The notes under the pieces were generated by a model, which worked only from the letters and a program-made list of their open reading frames with translations, was not told the DNA's origin and searched no databases. A stretch of 9,859 bases of DNA, taken from the NCBI GenBank assembly GCA_028717325.1, contig JAQUOB010000034.1, positions 1 through 9,859 on the forward strand, read 5' to 3'. Origin of the DNA: Candidatus Margulisiibacteriota bacterium (GTDB taxonomy: Bacteria; Margulisbacteria; WOR-1; O2-12-FULL-45-9; XYB2-FULL-48-7). The position numbers were made by a program, and so were the translations under genes. Each line of letters opens with the position of its first letter. Position 1 is the first letter of the stretch. This document shows positions 1-6,117 of the stretch, one piece after another.

Positions 1-104
1 TTTTTCAATAAATAATTGGCTTTTGCGTGATTTTTTTGAAATGGCTCAAAAAAGACGGGCAAAACCCGCGCTTCGGGGCGCGCGCCATCTGAATTTTTTA
101 TAAT
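1..104. repeat. Left arm of a 104-bp inverted repeat
   Basis: The reverse complement of 1-104 matches 1984-2087 with one difference (A at 87 opposite C at 2001). The two arms flank the HTH/serine-recombinase pair. The window starts inside this arm, so it may extend further left. It contains the 3' end and terminator-like hairpin of a decayed recombinase gene that reads leftwards. Inward of position 104 the match to the other side continues, but it drops sharply in identity and includes indels. Confidence 0.95.
48..90 (-). terminator. Terminator-like hairpin in left repeat arm
   Basis: On the minus strand an outer stem AGATGG/CCGTCT encloses a GC-rich inner helix CGCGC/GCGCG and is followed by six T residues. 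It lies just after the TAA stop (98-100, minus) of the decayed recombinase fragment, which is the normal place for an intrinsic terminator. The base that differs from the right arm turns a C-G pair into a U-G wobble, so the stem is kept. Confidence 0.5.
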
Positions 105-208
105 GTATTTTTTAAAAGCAATCCCAAAAGCTCTTTTCCCGCAGGCACCGTCAAACCTCTTCCTTTTCGCCTGTCAAAGAAGCCAGAGCCTTTTACTTTG
201 TCTAAATA
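98..208 (-). pseudogene. 3' remnant of a second serine recombinase gene
   Basis: Read on the minus strand, this stretch encodes YLDKVK and, further on, KELLGLLLKN, followed by a TAA stop at 98-100. The same two peptides occur near the C-terminus of the intact recombinase (residues 457-462 and 481-490). A 19-base block at 190-208 is identical to 1879-1897 in reverse complement. Between the blocks the reading frame shifts relative to the intact gene and the residues no longer match, so this copy is decayed. Weak similarity may continue to about position 245, but no catalytic domain is present. It is best read as the tail of an older copy of the same recombinase family lying head-to-head with the intact one. 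A fragment created by a rearrangement is the alternative. Confidence 0.7.
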
Positions 209-248
209 TAAAAGGCTTCGCCTTTTATTGCTCCAATTTCATTGGAGC
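208..248. repeat. Two adjacent perfect hairpins with TTC loops
   Basis: Positions 208-228 form a 9-bp stem (ATAAAAGGC, loop TTC, GCCTTTTAT). Positions 230-248 form an 8-bp stem (GCTCCAAT, loop TTC, ATTGGAGC). A single base separates them. They sit between the decayed recombinase fragment and the promoter of the HTH gene. They could act as a terminator or a protein-binding site, or be small palindromic repeats. No T-tract follows on the plus strand. Confidence 0.55.
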
Positions 249-262
249 GCTGGCGGAATTGA

Positions 263-291
263 TTGACCCAAACTGTAAAGAAGTGTAGAAT
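263..291 (+). promoter_or_regulatory. Sigma70-type promoter of the HTH/recombinase pair
   Basis: TTGACC (263-268) and TAGAAT (286-291) are separated by 17 bp, which is near-consensus for a housekeeping sigma factor. Transcription would start near 298. That makes the ATG at 300 almost leaderless, so either the message is leaderless or translation starts at the in-frame ATG at 327. Confidence 0.55.
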
Positions 292-299
292 ATTTAAGT

Positions 300-488
300 A
301 TGAGGCAGAAGCAAGGCGTTTATAATATGACCAGGGCGGCGGAAGAATTGAAAGTCCCTCGCCAAACCATCTATTACTGGATTAAAAAAGGTTGGATCAA
401 GCCGAGGAGAGATTATCGAAATTATCCTGTTTTTACGGTGGCAGATTTGAATCGGATCGTTAAGTGGATGAATACGCTCAAAATATAA
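300..488 (+). CDS. Small MerR/excisionase-type HTH DNA-binding protein
   Basis: A 62-residue protein that is essentially one winged-helix HTH of the MerR/HTH_17 type. The core is TRAAEELKVPRQTIYYWIKKG (first helix and recognition helix, about residues 11-31), followed by the wing NYPVF and the helix DLNRIVKWM. Proteins of this size and fold act as excisionases, directionality factors or regulators, and they commonly sit beside site-specific recombinases. It lies 22 bp upstream of the recombinase and shares its promoter, so a role in directing or repressing recombination is inferred. The start is uncertain: the ATG at 300 lies almost on the predicted transcription start. The ATG at 327 would give 53 residues, still holding the whole HTH, with a weak AAGG ten bases upstream. 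Confidence 0.8.
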   Translation: MRQKQGVYNMTRAAEELKVPRQTIYYWIKKGWIKPRRDYRNYPVFTVADLNRIVKWMNTLKI

Positions 489-510
489 TATCAGGAGAGG
501 GGGGGCAGTC

Positions 511-2136
511 ATGAAAGTTGCGATCTATACCAGAGTAAGTACCGAGGACCAGGCCAGGGAAGGGTATTCGCTGGAAGTCCAAAAAGAATATCTCACTAAT
601 TACGCCGGTCAAAATGGTTATGAAATATTTGATTACTACGCCGACGAGGGTATCAGCGCGGGCACAACCGACCGCCCCGCCTTGCAGAGAGTGTTAAAAG
701 ACGCTAAGGATAAAAAGATCGCTTTAGTACTTGTCTATAAGATTGATCGATTTAGCCGCAGATTAAAGGACCTTCTTGAATTGGTCGATAAGCTGGAGGA
801 TTTTGGCGCGGGATTCAAATCTGCCACCGAGCCATTTGATACTACGACTTCCGCCGGTAAATTAATGTTTCAACAATTAGGTAGTTTTGCTGAATTTGAA
901 CGAAATCGACTGGCGGAGCGAATTGTTCCGGGTATGTTAAAAAGTATTCAGAAAGGAAATTGGCATGGCGCCCGATATAGCCCCTTCGGCTATACGTATA
1001 CGAAAGGGACGGGCGTTCTTGAATTAAATGATGCCGAAGCCAAAGTCGTAAAGTTAATTTATAGAAAGTATCTCGCCGGTTGTAGCATTAATTATATTAC
1101 GGATTATCTAAATAAGAGCAAGCACGAAACTAGGGTAGCCCGATATTTTTATACCAAGCTTGTCCGCGACATCCTGCGCAACCGCGTTTATATTGGGCAG
1201 ATCGTTTGGAATAAATATTGTTATGATAAAACCCAAAAGACCGGCAAAGGGTATAAGGCGGTCAAGAATGATCCTTCTAAGGTAATAATCGCTAAAGGAC
1301 GGCATGAGCCGATCATCACCGAAGAAGATTTTGACCAGGTCCAAAAGCTAATTGAATCAAGAACGACCCCTTTCAATCGGGCCAAGCGCGGGATTTTTAC
1401 TTTTAGCCGGTTAATGCACTGCTCAAAATGCAATTACCGATTTTATGGTGTGACCAAGGTTGCCAACCATCTCACGGGCTGGCAGGATCGCTGGTATCGT
1501 TGCGCGGGCCGCCAATTCCATTATGTTAGATGCAATGCCAAAGGTATCAAAGAGAGCGTAATTGAGAATGTAATTTTGTCGGCAATCCAAAATATGCTGG
1601 ATAGCGATCGGTTCCGGGATAACCAATGGTTATGGCCGACTCAATTAAAAAAGCTGCCGGATTTTGACTTTTTTAACGCTGACCATTCCAGCGTTAAAAA
1701 AGCACTTAAAGTTAATCAGGAGAAGCAATTAAAATTGACCGATCTCTGCCTGAATAATTTGTTGTCCGAGGACACATTTAAAGAGAAAAATGAATCCCTT
1801 AGGAACGAAGAAACAGAATTAAGGACCAAAAAGGCCGGCATTGAATTATTCTTGTCCGAAAGGGAAAATTCCGCCATCTATTTAGACAAAGTAAAAGACT
1901 TTCTGGCTTCTTATGACAGCGAAAAGAAAGAGCTTGACGTTGCCGCGAAAAAAGACCTTTTGGGACTGCTTTTAAAAAATATTATTATAAAAAATTCAGA
2001 CGGCGCGCGCCCCGAAGCGCGGGTTTTGCCCGTCTTTTTTGAGCCATTTCAAAAAAATCACGCAAAAGCCAATTATTTATTGAAAAAAGGAGAAAAATGC
2101 GACGCTATTACATTAAAACGTATGGATGCCAGATGA
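511..2136 (+). CDS. Large serine recombinase (site-specific)
   Basis: A 541-residue large serine recombinase that breaks and rejoins DNA through a covalent phosphoserine link. The resolvase domain (about 1-145) has YTRVS with nucleophile Ser10, DRFSR at 79-83 and FERNR at 129-133. The recombinase domain spans about 155-285. A zinc ribbon follows with Cys304, Cys307, Cys331 and Cys341, then a charged, probably coiled-coil segment (about 395-450). The start is supported by AGGAGAG upstream. From about residue 491 the coding sequence runs through the right inverted-repeat arm, including its terminator-like hairpin, and then 40 bp into miaB, so the last 40-50 residues may not be ancestral. In the decayed copy the same position has a TAA stop before the hairpin. 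It is AT-richer than the operon downstream. Likely substrates are the flanking repeats (inversion) or an integrated element (excision); the sequence alone does not decide. Confidence 0.93.
   Translation: MKVAIYTRVSTEDQAREGYSLEVQKEYLTNYAGQNGYEIFDYYADEGISAGTTDRPALQRVLKDAKDKKIALVLVYKIDRFSRRLKDLLELVDKLEDFGAGFKSATEPFDTTTSAGKLMFQQLGSFAEFERNRLAERIVPGMLKSIQKGNWHGARYSPFGYTYTKGTGVLELNDAEAKVVKLIYRKYLAGCSINYITDYLNKSKHETRVARYFYTKLVRDILRNRVYIGQIVWNKYCYDKTQKTGKGYKAVKNDPSKVIIAKGRHEPIITEEDFDQVQKLIESRTTPFNRAKRGIFTFSRLMHCSKCNYRFYGVTKVANHLTGWQDRWYRCAGRQFHYVRCNAKGIKESVIENVILSAIQNMLDSDRFRDNQWLWPTQLKKLPDFDFFNADHSSVKKALKVNQEKQLKLTDLCLNNLLSEDTFKEKNESLRNEETELRTKKAGIELFLSERENSAIYLDKVKDFLASYDSEKKELDVAAKKDLLGLLLKNIIIKNSDGARPEARVLPVFFEPFQKNHAKANYLLKKGEKCDAITLKRMDAR
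1984..2087. repeat. Right arm of the 104-bp inverted repeat
   Basis: Inverted copy of 1-104 with a single mismatch at 2001. It lies inside the 3' end of the recombinase gene and ends one base before the GGAG ribosome binding site of miaB. It therefore forms the whole immediate upstream region of the miaB operon. I see no clear promoter between the hairpin and miaB. Confidence 0.95.
1998..2040 (+). terminator. Terminator-like hairpin before miaB
   Basis: AGACGG (1998-2003) pairs with CCGTCT (2030-2035), with an inner CGCGC/GCGCG helix, and the stem runs into TTTTTT (2035-2040). A second, mutually exclusive hairpin CGGG/CCCG (2020-2032) is also possible. If active it would stop recombinase transcription before the recombinase stop codon and insulate miaB. 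Strength is uncertain because the two folds compete. Confidence 0.5.
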
Positions 2137-3170
2137 ACGTCGCGGATAGCGAGAAGCTCCAGAACGTGGTACGGGGTATGGGGTATGAGGAAGCGGCTGA
2201 AGCTGAGCAAGCGGACCTAATCCTCATCAACACTTGTGTCGTCCGGCAAAACGCGGAGGATAGGGCCGCCTGGTATATCACTTCAGCTAAAGGGCTAAAA
2301 AAGGAAAACCCAAATCTCAAGATCGGGGTTTGTGGCTGCATCGTTACCGAACCCGGCCGCGACCTCAAAAAACAATTTCCCCACGTCGACTTTTTCATCC
2401 CGCCTAACTCGCCGGGGAAATTAGCAGAATTTCTCAAACCCTCTCCCCCTGGGAGAGGGGGGACGGTTGAGCGCCAGCGGGTGAGGGCTGAAGGCTCGAC
2501 TTTCGTCAACATTGCTCACGGCTGCGACAACTACTGCTCTTACTGCGTCGTGCCGTACGTCCGCGGTCGCGAAACCTCACGCCCGATGGACGAAGTTTTA
2601 GCCGAGATCAAGGGATTGATGGAAAAAGGAGCAGGGGATATTACTTTGTTGGGGCAGAACGTGAATTCATATAAATACGGGCTTGCTAACCTTCTCAAAG
2701 CTATTGGCCCCCTGGTACCAGGTACCAGGGACCAGGTGCCTGTGATACGTTTTATGACAAGCCACCCCAAAGATATGACAGATGAAATTATAGAAACGGT
2801 GGCCGAACTCCCCTGCGTCGCGAAAGAATTCCATTTGCCCCTCCAATCGGGCGACAATGAAATACTAAAAAAGATGAATCGGGGATATACGGTTGAATAT
2901 TTTAAAGACAGGATCGAAAAAATACGTTCGCTGATGCCGGACGCTAGGATCACGACCGACTTGATGGTCGGCTTTCCGGGTGAGACGGCAGAGCAATTTG
3001 AGAATTCTCTCGATCTGGTCAAAACGATCGCGTTCAAGGCGGTCAATATGTTCGCTTATTCTCCCCGGCCGCAAACCGCCGCCGCCAAAATGCCTGATCA
3101 ACTGCCCGACGAAGTCAAACAGGCCCGGCTGCAAAAATTGATTGGCGCGGTAAGGAAGATGTTGATATAA
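2097..3170 (+). CDS. miaB: tRNA-2-methylthio-N6-dimethylallyladenosine synthase, TRAM-less
   Basis: Radical-SAM methylthiotransferase that adds a methylthio group to N6-(dimethylallyl)adenosine at position 37 of tRNAs reading UNN codons. The N-terminal domain carries cluster ligands Cys11, Cys47 and Cys81. The radical-SAM CxxxCxxC is at Cys143, Cys147 and Cys150, and the MiaB hallmark LLGQNVNSY starts at residue 184. The start is supported by GGAG a few bases upstream and by the typical YIKTYGCQMN opening. At 357 residues it is about 80 shorter than usual. It ends at LQKLIGAVRKMLI, where the C-terminal TRAM tRNA-binding domain should follow, and prs starts 20 bp later, so no TRAM sequence remains. 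Two repeat-derived stretches lie in frame, at residues 114-131 and about 204-215. First gene of the operon; its 5' end overlaps the recombinase gene by 40 bp. Confidence 0.93.
   Translation: MRRYYIKTYGCQMNVADSEKLQNVVRGMGYEEAAEAEQADLILINTCVVRQNAEDRAAWYITSAKGLKKENPNLKIGVCGCIVTEPGRDLKKQFPHVDFFIPPNSPGKLAEFLKPSPPGRGGTVERQRVRAEGSTFVNIAHGCDNYCSYCVVPYVRGRETSRPMDEVLAEIKGLMEKGAGDITLLGQNVNSYKYGLANLLKAIGPLVPGTRDQVPVIRFMTSHPKDMTDEIIETVAELPCVAKEFHLPLQSGDNEILKKMNRGYTVEYFKDRIEKIRSLMPDARITTDLMVGFPGETAEQFENSLDLVKTIAFKAVNMFAYSPRPQTAAAKMPDQLPDEVKQARLQKLIGAVRKMLI
2439..2487. repeat. Palindromic repeat inside miaB (linker)
   Basis: A 9-bp stem CCCTCTCCC/GGGAGAGGG with loop CCT, followed by GGTGAGGG, resembles the CCCTCTCCC...GGGAGAGGG...TGAGGG repeats usually found between genes. 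Here it is read in frame as PSPPGRGGTVERQRVRAEG, between the N-terminal domain and the radical-SAM domain of MiaB. That linker is variable in the family. Confidence 0.7.
2708..2740. repeat. GGTACC palindromic repeat inside miaB
   Basis: CCCTGGTACC (2710-2719) and GGTACCAGGG (2721-2730) form a perfect 10-bp inverted repeat around one base, with a further ACCAGGTGCC copy after it. It is read as GPLVPGTRDQVPV in a loop just before the conserved IRFMTSHP segment of the radical-SAM barrel. Confidence 0.75.
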
Positions 3171-3189
3171 TAAGCCCGGAGGAAAAATA

Positions 3190-4134
3190 ATGGCAAACTC
3201 TGAACTGCGCGTCTTCTACGGCACCTCGCATCCCGAACTGGGCGAAAAAATAACTAAATTTTTGGGCATCAAAGCCGGTGACATCAAAGTATCGCGCTTT
3301 GCCGGCGGCGAGATCTACGCCCGCATCAAAGAAAATATCCGCGGCTCCTCCTGCGTCATCATCCAGACCTGCACCGAGAACGTCAACTCCGACCTGATGG
3401 AGCTCTTCATTATTATCGACGCTATGAAGCGAGCCTCCGCCAGGTCGATCGCGGCGGTCATACCGCACTTTGGCTACGCCCGGCAGGACCGCAAGGCCGC
3501 CTCGCGCGAGCCGATCTCGGCCAGATTGGTCGCCAATTTATTGGAAACCGCGGGCGCCGACCGGATCGTCGCCATGGACCTCCATTCCGACCAGATCCAG
3601 GGCTTTTTTAATATTCCGGTCGACACGCTGACCTCCCTGCCGCTGCTCGCCAATTACATTAAAGAAAAGAACCTGAAAGACCTGATCGTGGTCGCGCCCG
3701 ACACCGGCCGCGCCAAGGTCGCCAAAAAGCTGGCCGACCGGATCGGCGCCCAGCTGGCCATTTTACATAAAGTCCGCGGCGCGCATCATGAGTCGGAAGT
3801 TACCCACGTGGTCGGCGAAGTCAAAGGCAAGACCGTCGTCATCACCGATGACATGATCGACACCGCCGGCACGATCACCAACGGCGTGGACGCCCTGCGG
3901 GCGGAGGGTTGCAACAAAGACGTTTATGTCGTTGCTACTCACGGCATCTTCTCCGGGCCGGCGATCGAGCGGATGACCAAGGCCAATTTTACCGAAGTGG
4001 TCGTGACCGATTCGGTCCCGATCCCCAAAGCCAAACAGTTCAAGGGCTTGAAGATCCTGTCGTCAGCCGAACTGCTCGGCGAGGCGATCCGACGGAATTA
4101 CGAGAACAAGTCGATCACTTCATTATTTGATTAA
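3190..4134 (+). CDS. prs: Ribose-phosphate pyrophosphokinase (PRPP synthase)
   Basis: Makes phosphoribosyl pyrophosphate from ribose 5-phosphate and ATP, in the cytoplasm, for purine, pyrimidine, histidine, tryptophan and NAD synthesis. The 314 residues match class I length. The ATP loop RQDRKAASREPIS is at 98-110, the divalent-metal/substrate region MDLHSDQIQGFF at 129-140, the catalytic flexible loop KVRGAHHESEV at 194-204, and the PRPP-binding loop DDMIDTAGTI at 220-229. The start is fixed by GGAGG eight bases upstream. It follows miaB by 19 bp and ends 3 bp before hom, so it is co-transcribed. GC-rich codon use sets this gene and its neighbours apart from the recombinase. Confidence 0.98.
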   Translation: MANSELRVFYGTSHPELGEKITKFLGIKAGDIKVSRFAGGEIYARIKENIRGSSCVIIQTCTENVNSDLMELFIIIDAMKRASARSIAAVIPHFGYARQDRKAASREPISARLVANLLETAGADRIVAMDLHSDQIQGFFNIPVDTLTSLPLLANYIKEKNLKDLIVVAPDTGRAKVAKKLADRIGAQLAILHKVRGAHHESEVTHVVGEVKGKTVVITDDMIDTAGTITNGVDALRAEGCNKDVYVVATHGIFSGPAIERMTKANFTEVVVTDSVPIPKAKQFKGLKILSSAELLGEAIRRNYENKSITSLFD

Positions 4135-4137
4135 AGC

Positions 4138-5382
4138 ATGAAAAAGATACGGATCGGTATTATCGGTTTTGGAACAGTCGGGTCGGCGGTGGCCGCTGTC
4201 CTGAAAAAAAACGCGGCGGTCATTGCCGAGCGCGCGGGAGTCGAGATCAAGGTTAAAAGCGTCTGCGACCTGCGCAAACTCTCTATCCCTTATACTCTAT
4301 ACTCTAACGCTGATAAGCTGATCGACGACCCGGATATTTCTCTCATCGTCGAGACCATGGGCGGCGTCAACCCGGCCAAAAAGTATGTTTTGGCGGCGCT
4401 CAAGGCCGGCAAGCACGTCGTGACCTCAAACAAAGAGCTGGTCGCCCGGCACCTGGCAGAACTCCTCTCCGCAGCTGAAAAGTATAATGTTTCCATCCTG
4501 TTCGAAGGGGCGGTCGGCGGCGGCATTCCGATCCTTAACACTCTGCGCGACAACCTCGCGGCCAATAAGATCAGCGAGGTCTATGGGATAGTCAACGGGA
4601 CGACAAATTATATCCTCTCGAAAATGACTGCGGAAGGCAAAGAATTTGCCGAGGCCTTGAAAGACGCCCAGAAGAAAGGTTTTGCCGAAGCGGACCCCAG
4701 ATCCGACATCGAGGGCTATGACGCTTCTTATAAAGCCGCGATCCTCGGCGCCGCAGCTTTTGGGGCGAAGGTTCGCTGGGAGGATGTTTATCGTGAAGGG
4801 ATTGAAAAGATCACTGCCGAGGATATTGATTACGCTGGGGATATTGGTTATGTTATAAAACTGCTGGCGGTCGCCAAGATGGACGGCTCCCTCGACGTCC
4901 GCGTCCACCCGGCGCTGATCGCCAAGTCGCACCCGCTGGCCAGCGTCTCCGAGAACTTTAACGCGATCTATGTTAAGGGCTTCCCCGTCGGCGAACTGAT
5001 GTTCTACGGTCCGGGCGCCGGCGGCCATCCGACCGCTTCGGCTGTGATCAATGATGTCATCACAGCTGTAAACAAAAAATTACAAACAACAAATTACAAA
5101 CTACAAAGCGTCAGGCTCAAGGATATTTCCGAGATCGAAAGCCGCTACTACATCCGCCTGCTGGTCCCCGATAAATACGGCGTGATCGCCGGCATCTCGA
5201 AAGCGTTTGCCGACCAGAAGGTTAGCATTGCCGCAGTGACGCAGAAAGAAACCGTCGGCAACCTGGCGACGCTGGTGATCGTCCTGCATGAAGTGCCCGA
5301 GAAGAACCTGATCGCGGCGATCAAGGTCATCAAAAAACTGCCGGTCGTCAAAGAAGTCAGCAACGTAATTAGAATTTTGTAA
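4138..5382 (+). CDS. hom: Homoserine dehydrogenase
   Basis: Reduces aspartate semialdehyde to homoserine with NAD(P)H, the branch point to threonine and methionine. The Rossmann motif GFGTVG is at 10-15, SNKELVA with Lys99 at 97-103, EGAVGGGIPI at 123-132 and NGTTNYIL at 153-160. The catalytic region EADPRSDIEGYDASYKAAIL at 184-203 has Asp195 and Lys199. A C-terminal ACT domain (about 336-414, starting SRYYIRL) is the usual site of threonine feedback control. Two loops carry repeat-like inserts, SIPYTLYSN (49-57) and LQTTNYKLQS (315-324); the second replaces much of the linker before the ACT domain. Three bases separate it from prs, implying translational coupling. Confidence 0.97.
   Translation: MKKIRIGIIGFGTVGSAVAAVLKKNAAVIAERAGVEIKVKSVCDLRKLSIPYTLYSNADKLIDDPDISLIVETMGGVNPAKKYVLAALKAGKHVVTSNKELVARHLAELLSAAEKYNVSILFEGAVGGGIPILNTLRDNLAANKISEVYGIVNGTTNYILSKMTAEGKEFAEALKDAQKKGFAEADPRSDIEGYDASYKAAILGAAAFGAKVRWEDVYREGIEKITAEDIDYAGDIGYVIKLLAVAKMDGSLDVRVHPALIAKSHPLASVSENFNAIYVKGFPVGELMFYGPGAGGHPTASAVINDVITAVNKKLQTTNYKLQSVRLKDISEIESRYYIRLLVPDKYGVIAGISKAFADQKVSIAAVTQKETVGNLATLVIVLHEVPEKNLIAAIKVIKKLPVVKEVSNVIRIL
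4281..4306. repeat. Short CTATACTCTA-type direct repeat in hom
   Basis: Tandem copies of CTCTAT/TATACTCTA units lie in frame and are read as LSIPYTLYSN. They fall in a variable loop of the nucleotide-binding domain between CDLRK and the conserved ADKLIDDPDI. The composition differs from the flanking GC-rich codons. Confidence 0.5.
5078..5107. repeat. Short ACAAATTACAAA-type direct repeat in hom
   Basis: AATTACAAAC appears as near-tandem copies, with ACAAC and CTACAAA variants, inside otherwise GC-rich coding sequence. It is read as KLQTTNYKLQ between the catalytic domain and the ACT domain of homoserine dehydrogenase. Confidence 0.6.
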
Positions 5383-5397
5383 TTGCCCGGAGGATCA

Positions 5398-6117
5398 ATG
5401 AGCGATTTGGGCGGTATCTCGATTACTTTTGCCTTCGCGGCCGGTCTCGTTTCTTTTCTCTCTCCCTGTGTCCTGCCGATCATTCCGGGCTTTCTGGCTT
5501 ACCTCGCCGGCGCGTCACTGCAGGAGTCAGAAACCAAGCGCCGGGTCATTTTTCTTAACAGCCTGTTTTTTGTCCTAGGCTTTTCGGCCGTATTTTCTCT
5601 CCTTGGCGTCATATTAAACAGCATCCTGGTCTCGGTCGCCTACGACGTCCAGCTCTGGCTGGCACGGATCGGCGGCGTTCTCATCATTTTCTTCGGCCTC
5701 TACCTGACCGGCCTCGTCCCCATACCGTTCCTTCAAAAAGAGTACAAGTTCAGCGTCCGCACGAGGTTTGCGTCCCGCCTTTTCACGTCGTTTCTTTTCG
5801 GGGCGGCCTTTGCCGCCGGCTGGACGCCCTGCGTCGGCGCGGTTTTAGGGGCGATACTCGGGCTGGCGGCGACGGCGCCGGGGTTGGCGTTTATTTTATT
5901 ATTTGCTTATTCGTTGGGACTTGGCCTGCCTTTTCTCGTTGTCGGGTTGTTCACCGCCCAGGCGTCGGTTTTGATCAACCGCTACGCTGCGGCCCTTGAT
6001 TACATTAATAAAGCTTTCGGCCTCTTCCTGATAATTCTTGGCATACTTATTTTTACGCAAAATTTGAGCCAGATAGCCAGCCTGCAAATACTCAACCGGT
6101 GGCTGTTAAAGCAATGA
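5398..6117 (+). CDS. ccdA: Cytochrome c biogenesis/thiol-disulfide carrier CcdA
   Basis: Inner-membrane protein of the CcdA/DsbD-beta family that moves electrons from cytoplasmic thioredoxin to thiol proteins outside the membrane. It has 239 residues with about six hydrophobic segments. The two redox cysteines lie in the family motifs: Cys24 in LSPCVLPIIPGFLAYLAG and Cys145 in GWTPCVGAVLG. The ATG at 5398 is chosen because GGAGG precedes it by a few bases; an in-frame TTG at 5383 lacks this. It overlaps the next gene by ATGA, a typical sign of translational coupling with its thioredoxin-like partner. Confidence 0.95.
   Translation: MSDLGGISITFAFAAGLVSFLSPCVLPIIPGFLAYLAGASLQESETKRRVIFLNSLFFVLGFSAVFSLLGVILNSILVSVAYDVQLWLARIGGVLIIFFGLYLTGLVPIPFLQKEYKFSVRTRFASRLFTSFLFGAAFAAGWTPCVGAVLGAILGLAATAPGLAFILLFAYSLGLGLPFLVVGLFTAQASVLINRYAAALDYINKAFGLFLIILGILIFTQNLSQIASLQILNRWLLKQ

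Noticed and set aside
103..288. A 61-codon plus-strand open frame beginning in the left repeat
   Set aside because: It overlaps the minus-strand recombinase remnant and the tandem hairpins, has no ribosome binding site and shows no protein-like pattern.
1..2087. Simple fold-back assembly artefact as the cause of the inverted repeat
   Set aside because: The arms are 1.9 kb apart, differ at one base and extend into diverged homologous sequence, which a fold-back would not give. An assembly-graph error at this possible contig edge cannot be fully excluded.
5041..5066. GCTGTGAT...ATCACAGC inverted repeat in hom
   Set aside because: It encodes the conserved AVINDVITA segment, and short stems like this arise by chance in coding sequence.
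5383..5397. TTG start for ccdA
   Set aside because: The GGAGG ribosome binding site lies downstream of it and at proper distance from the ATG at 5398.
6099..6113. GTG start for the thioredoxin-like gene
   Set aside because: The ATG at 6114 overlapping the ccdA stop as ATGA is a standard coupled start, and the GTG has no better ribosome binding site.
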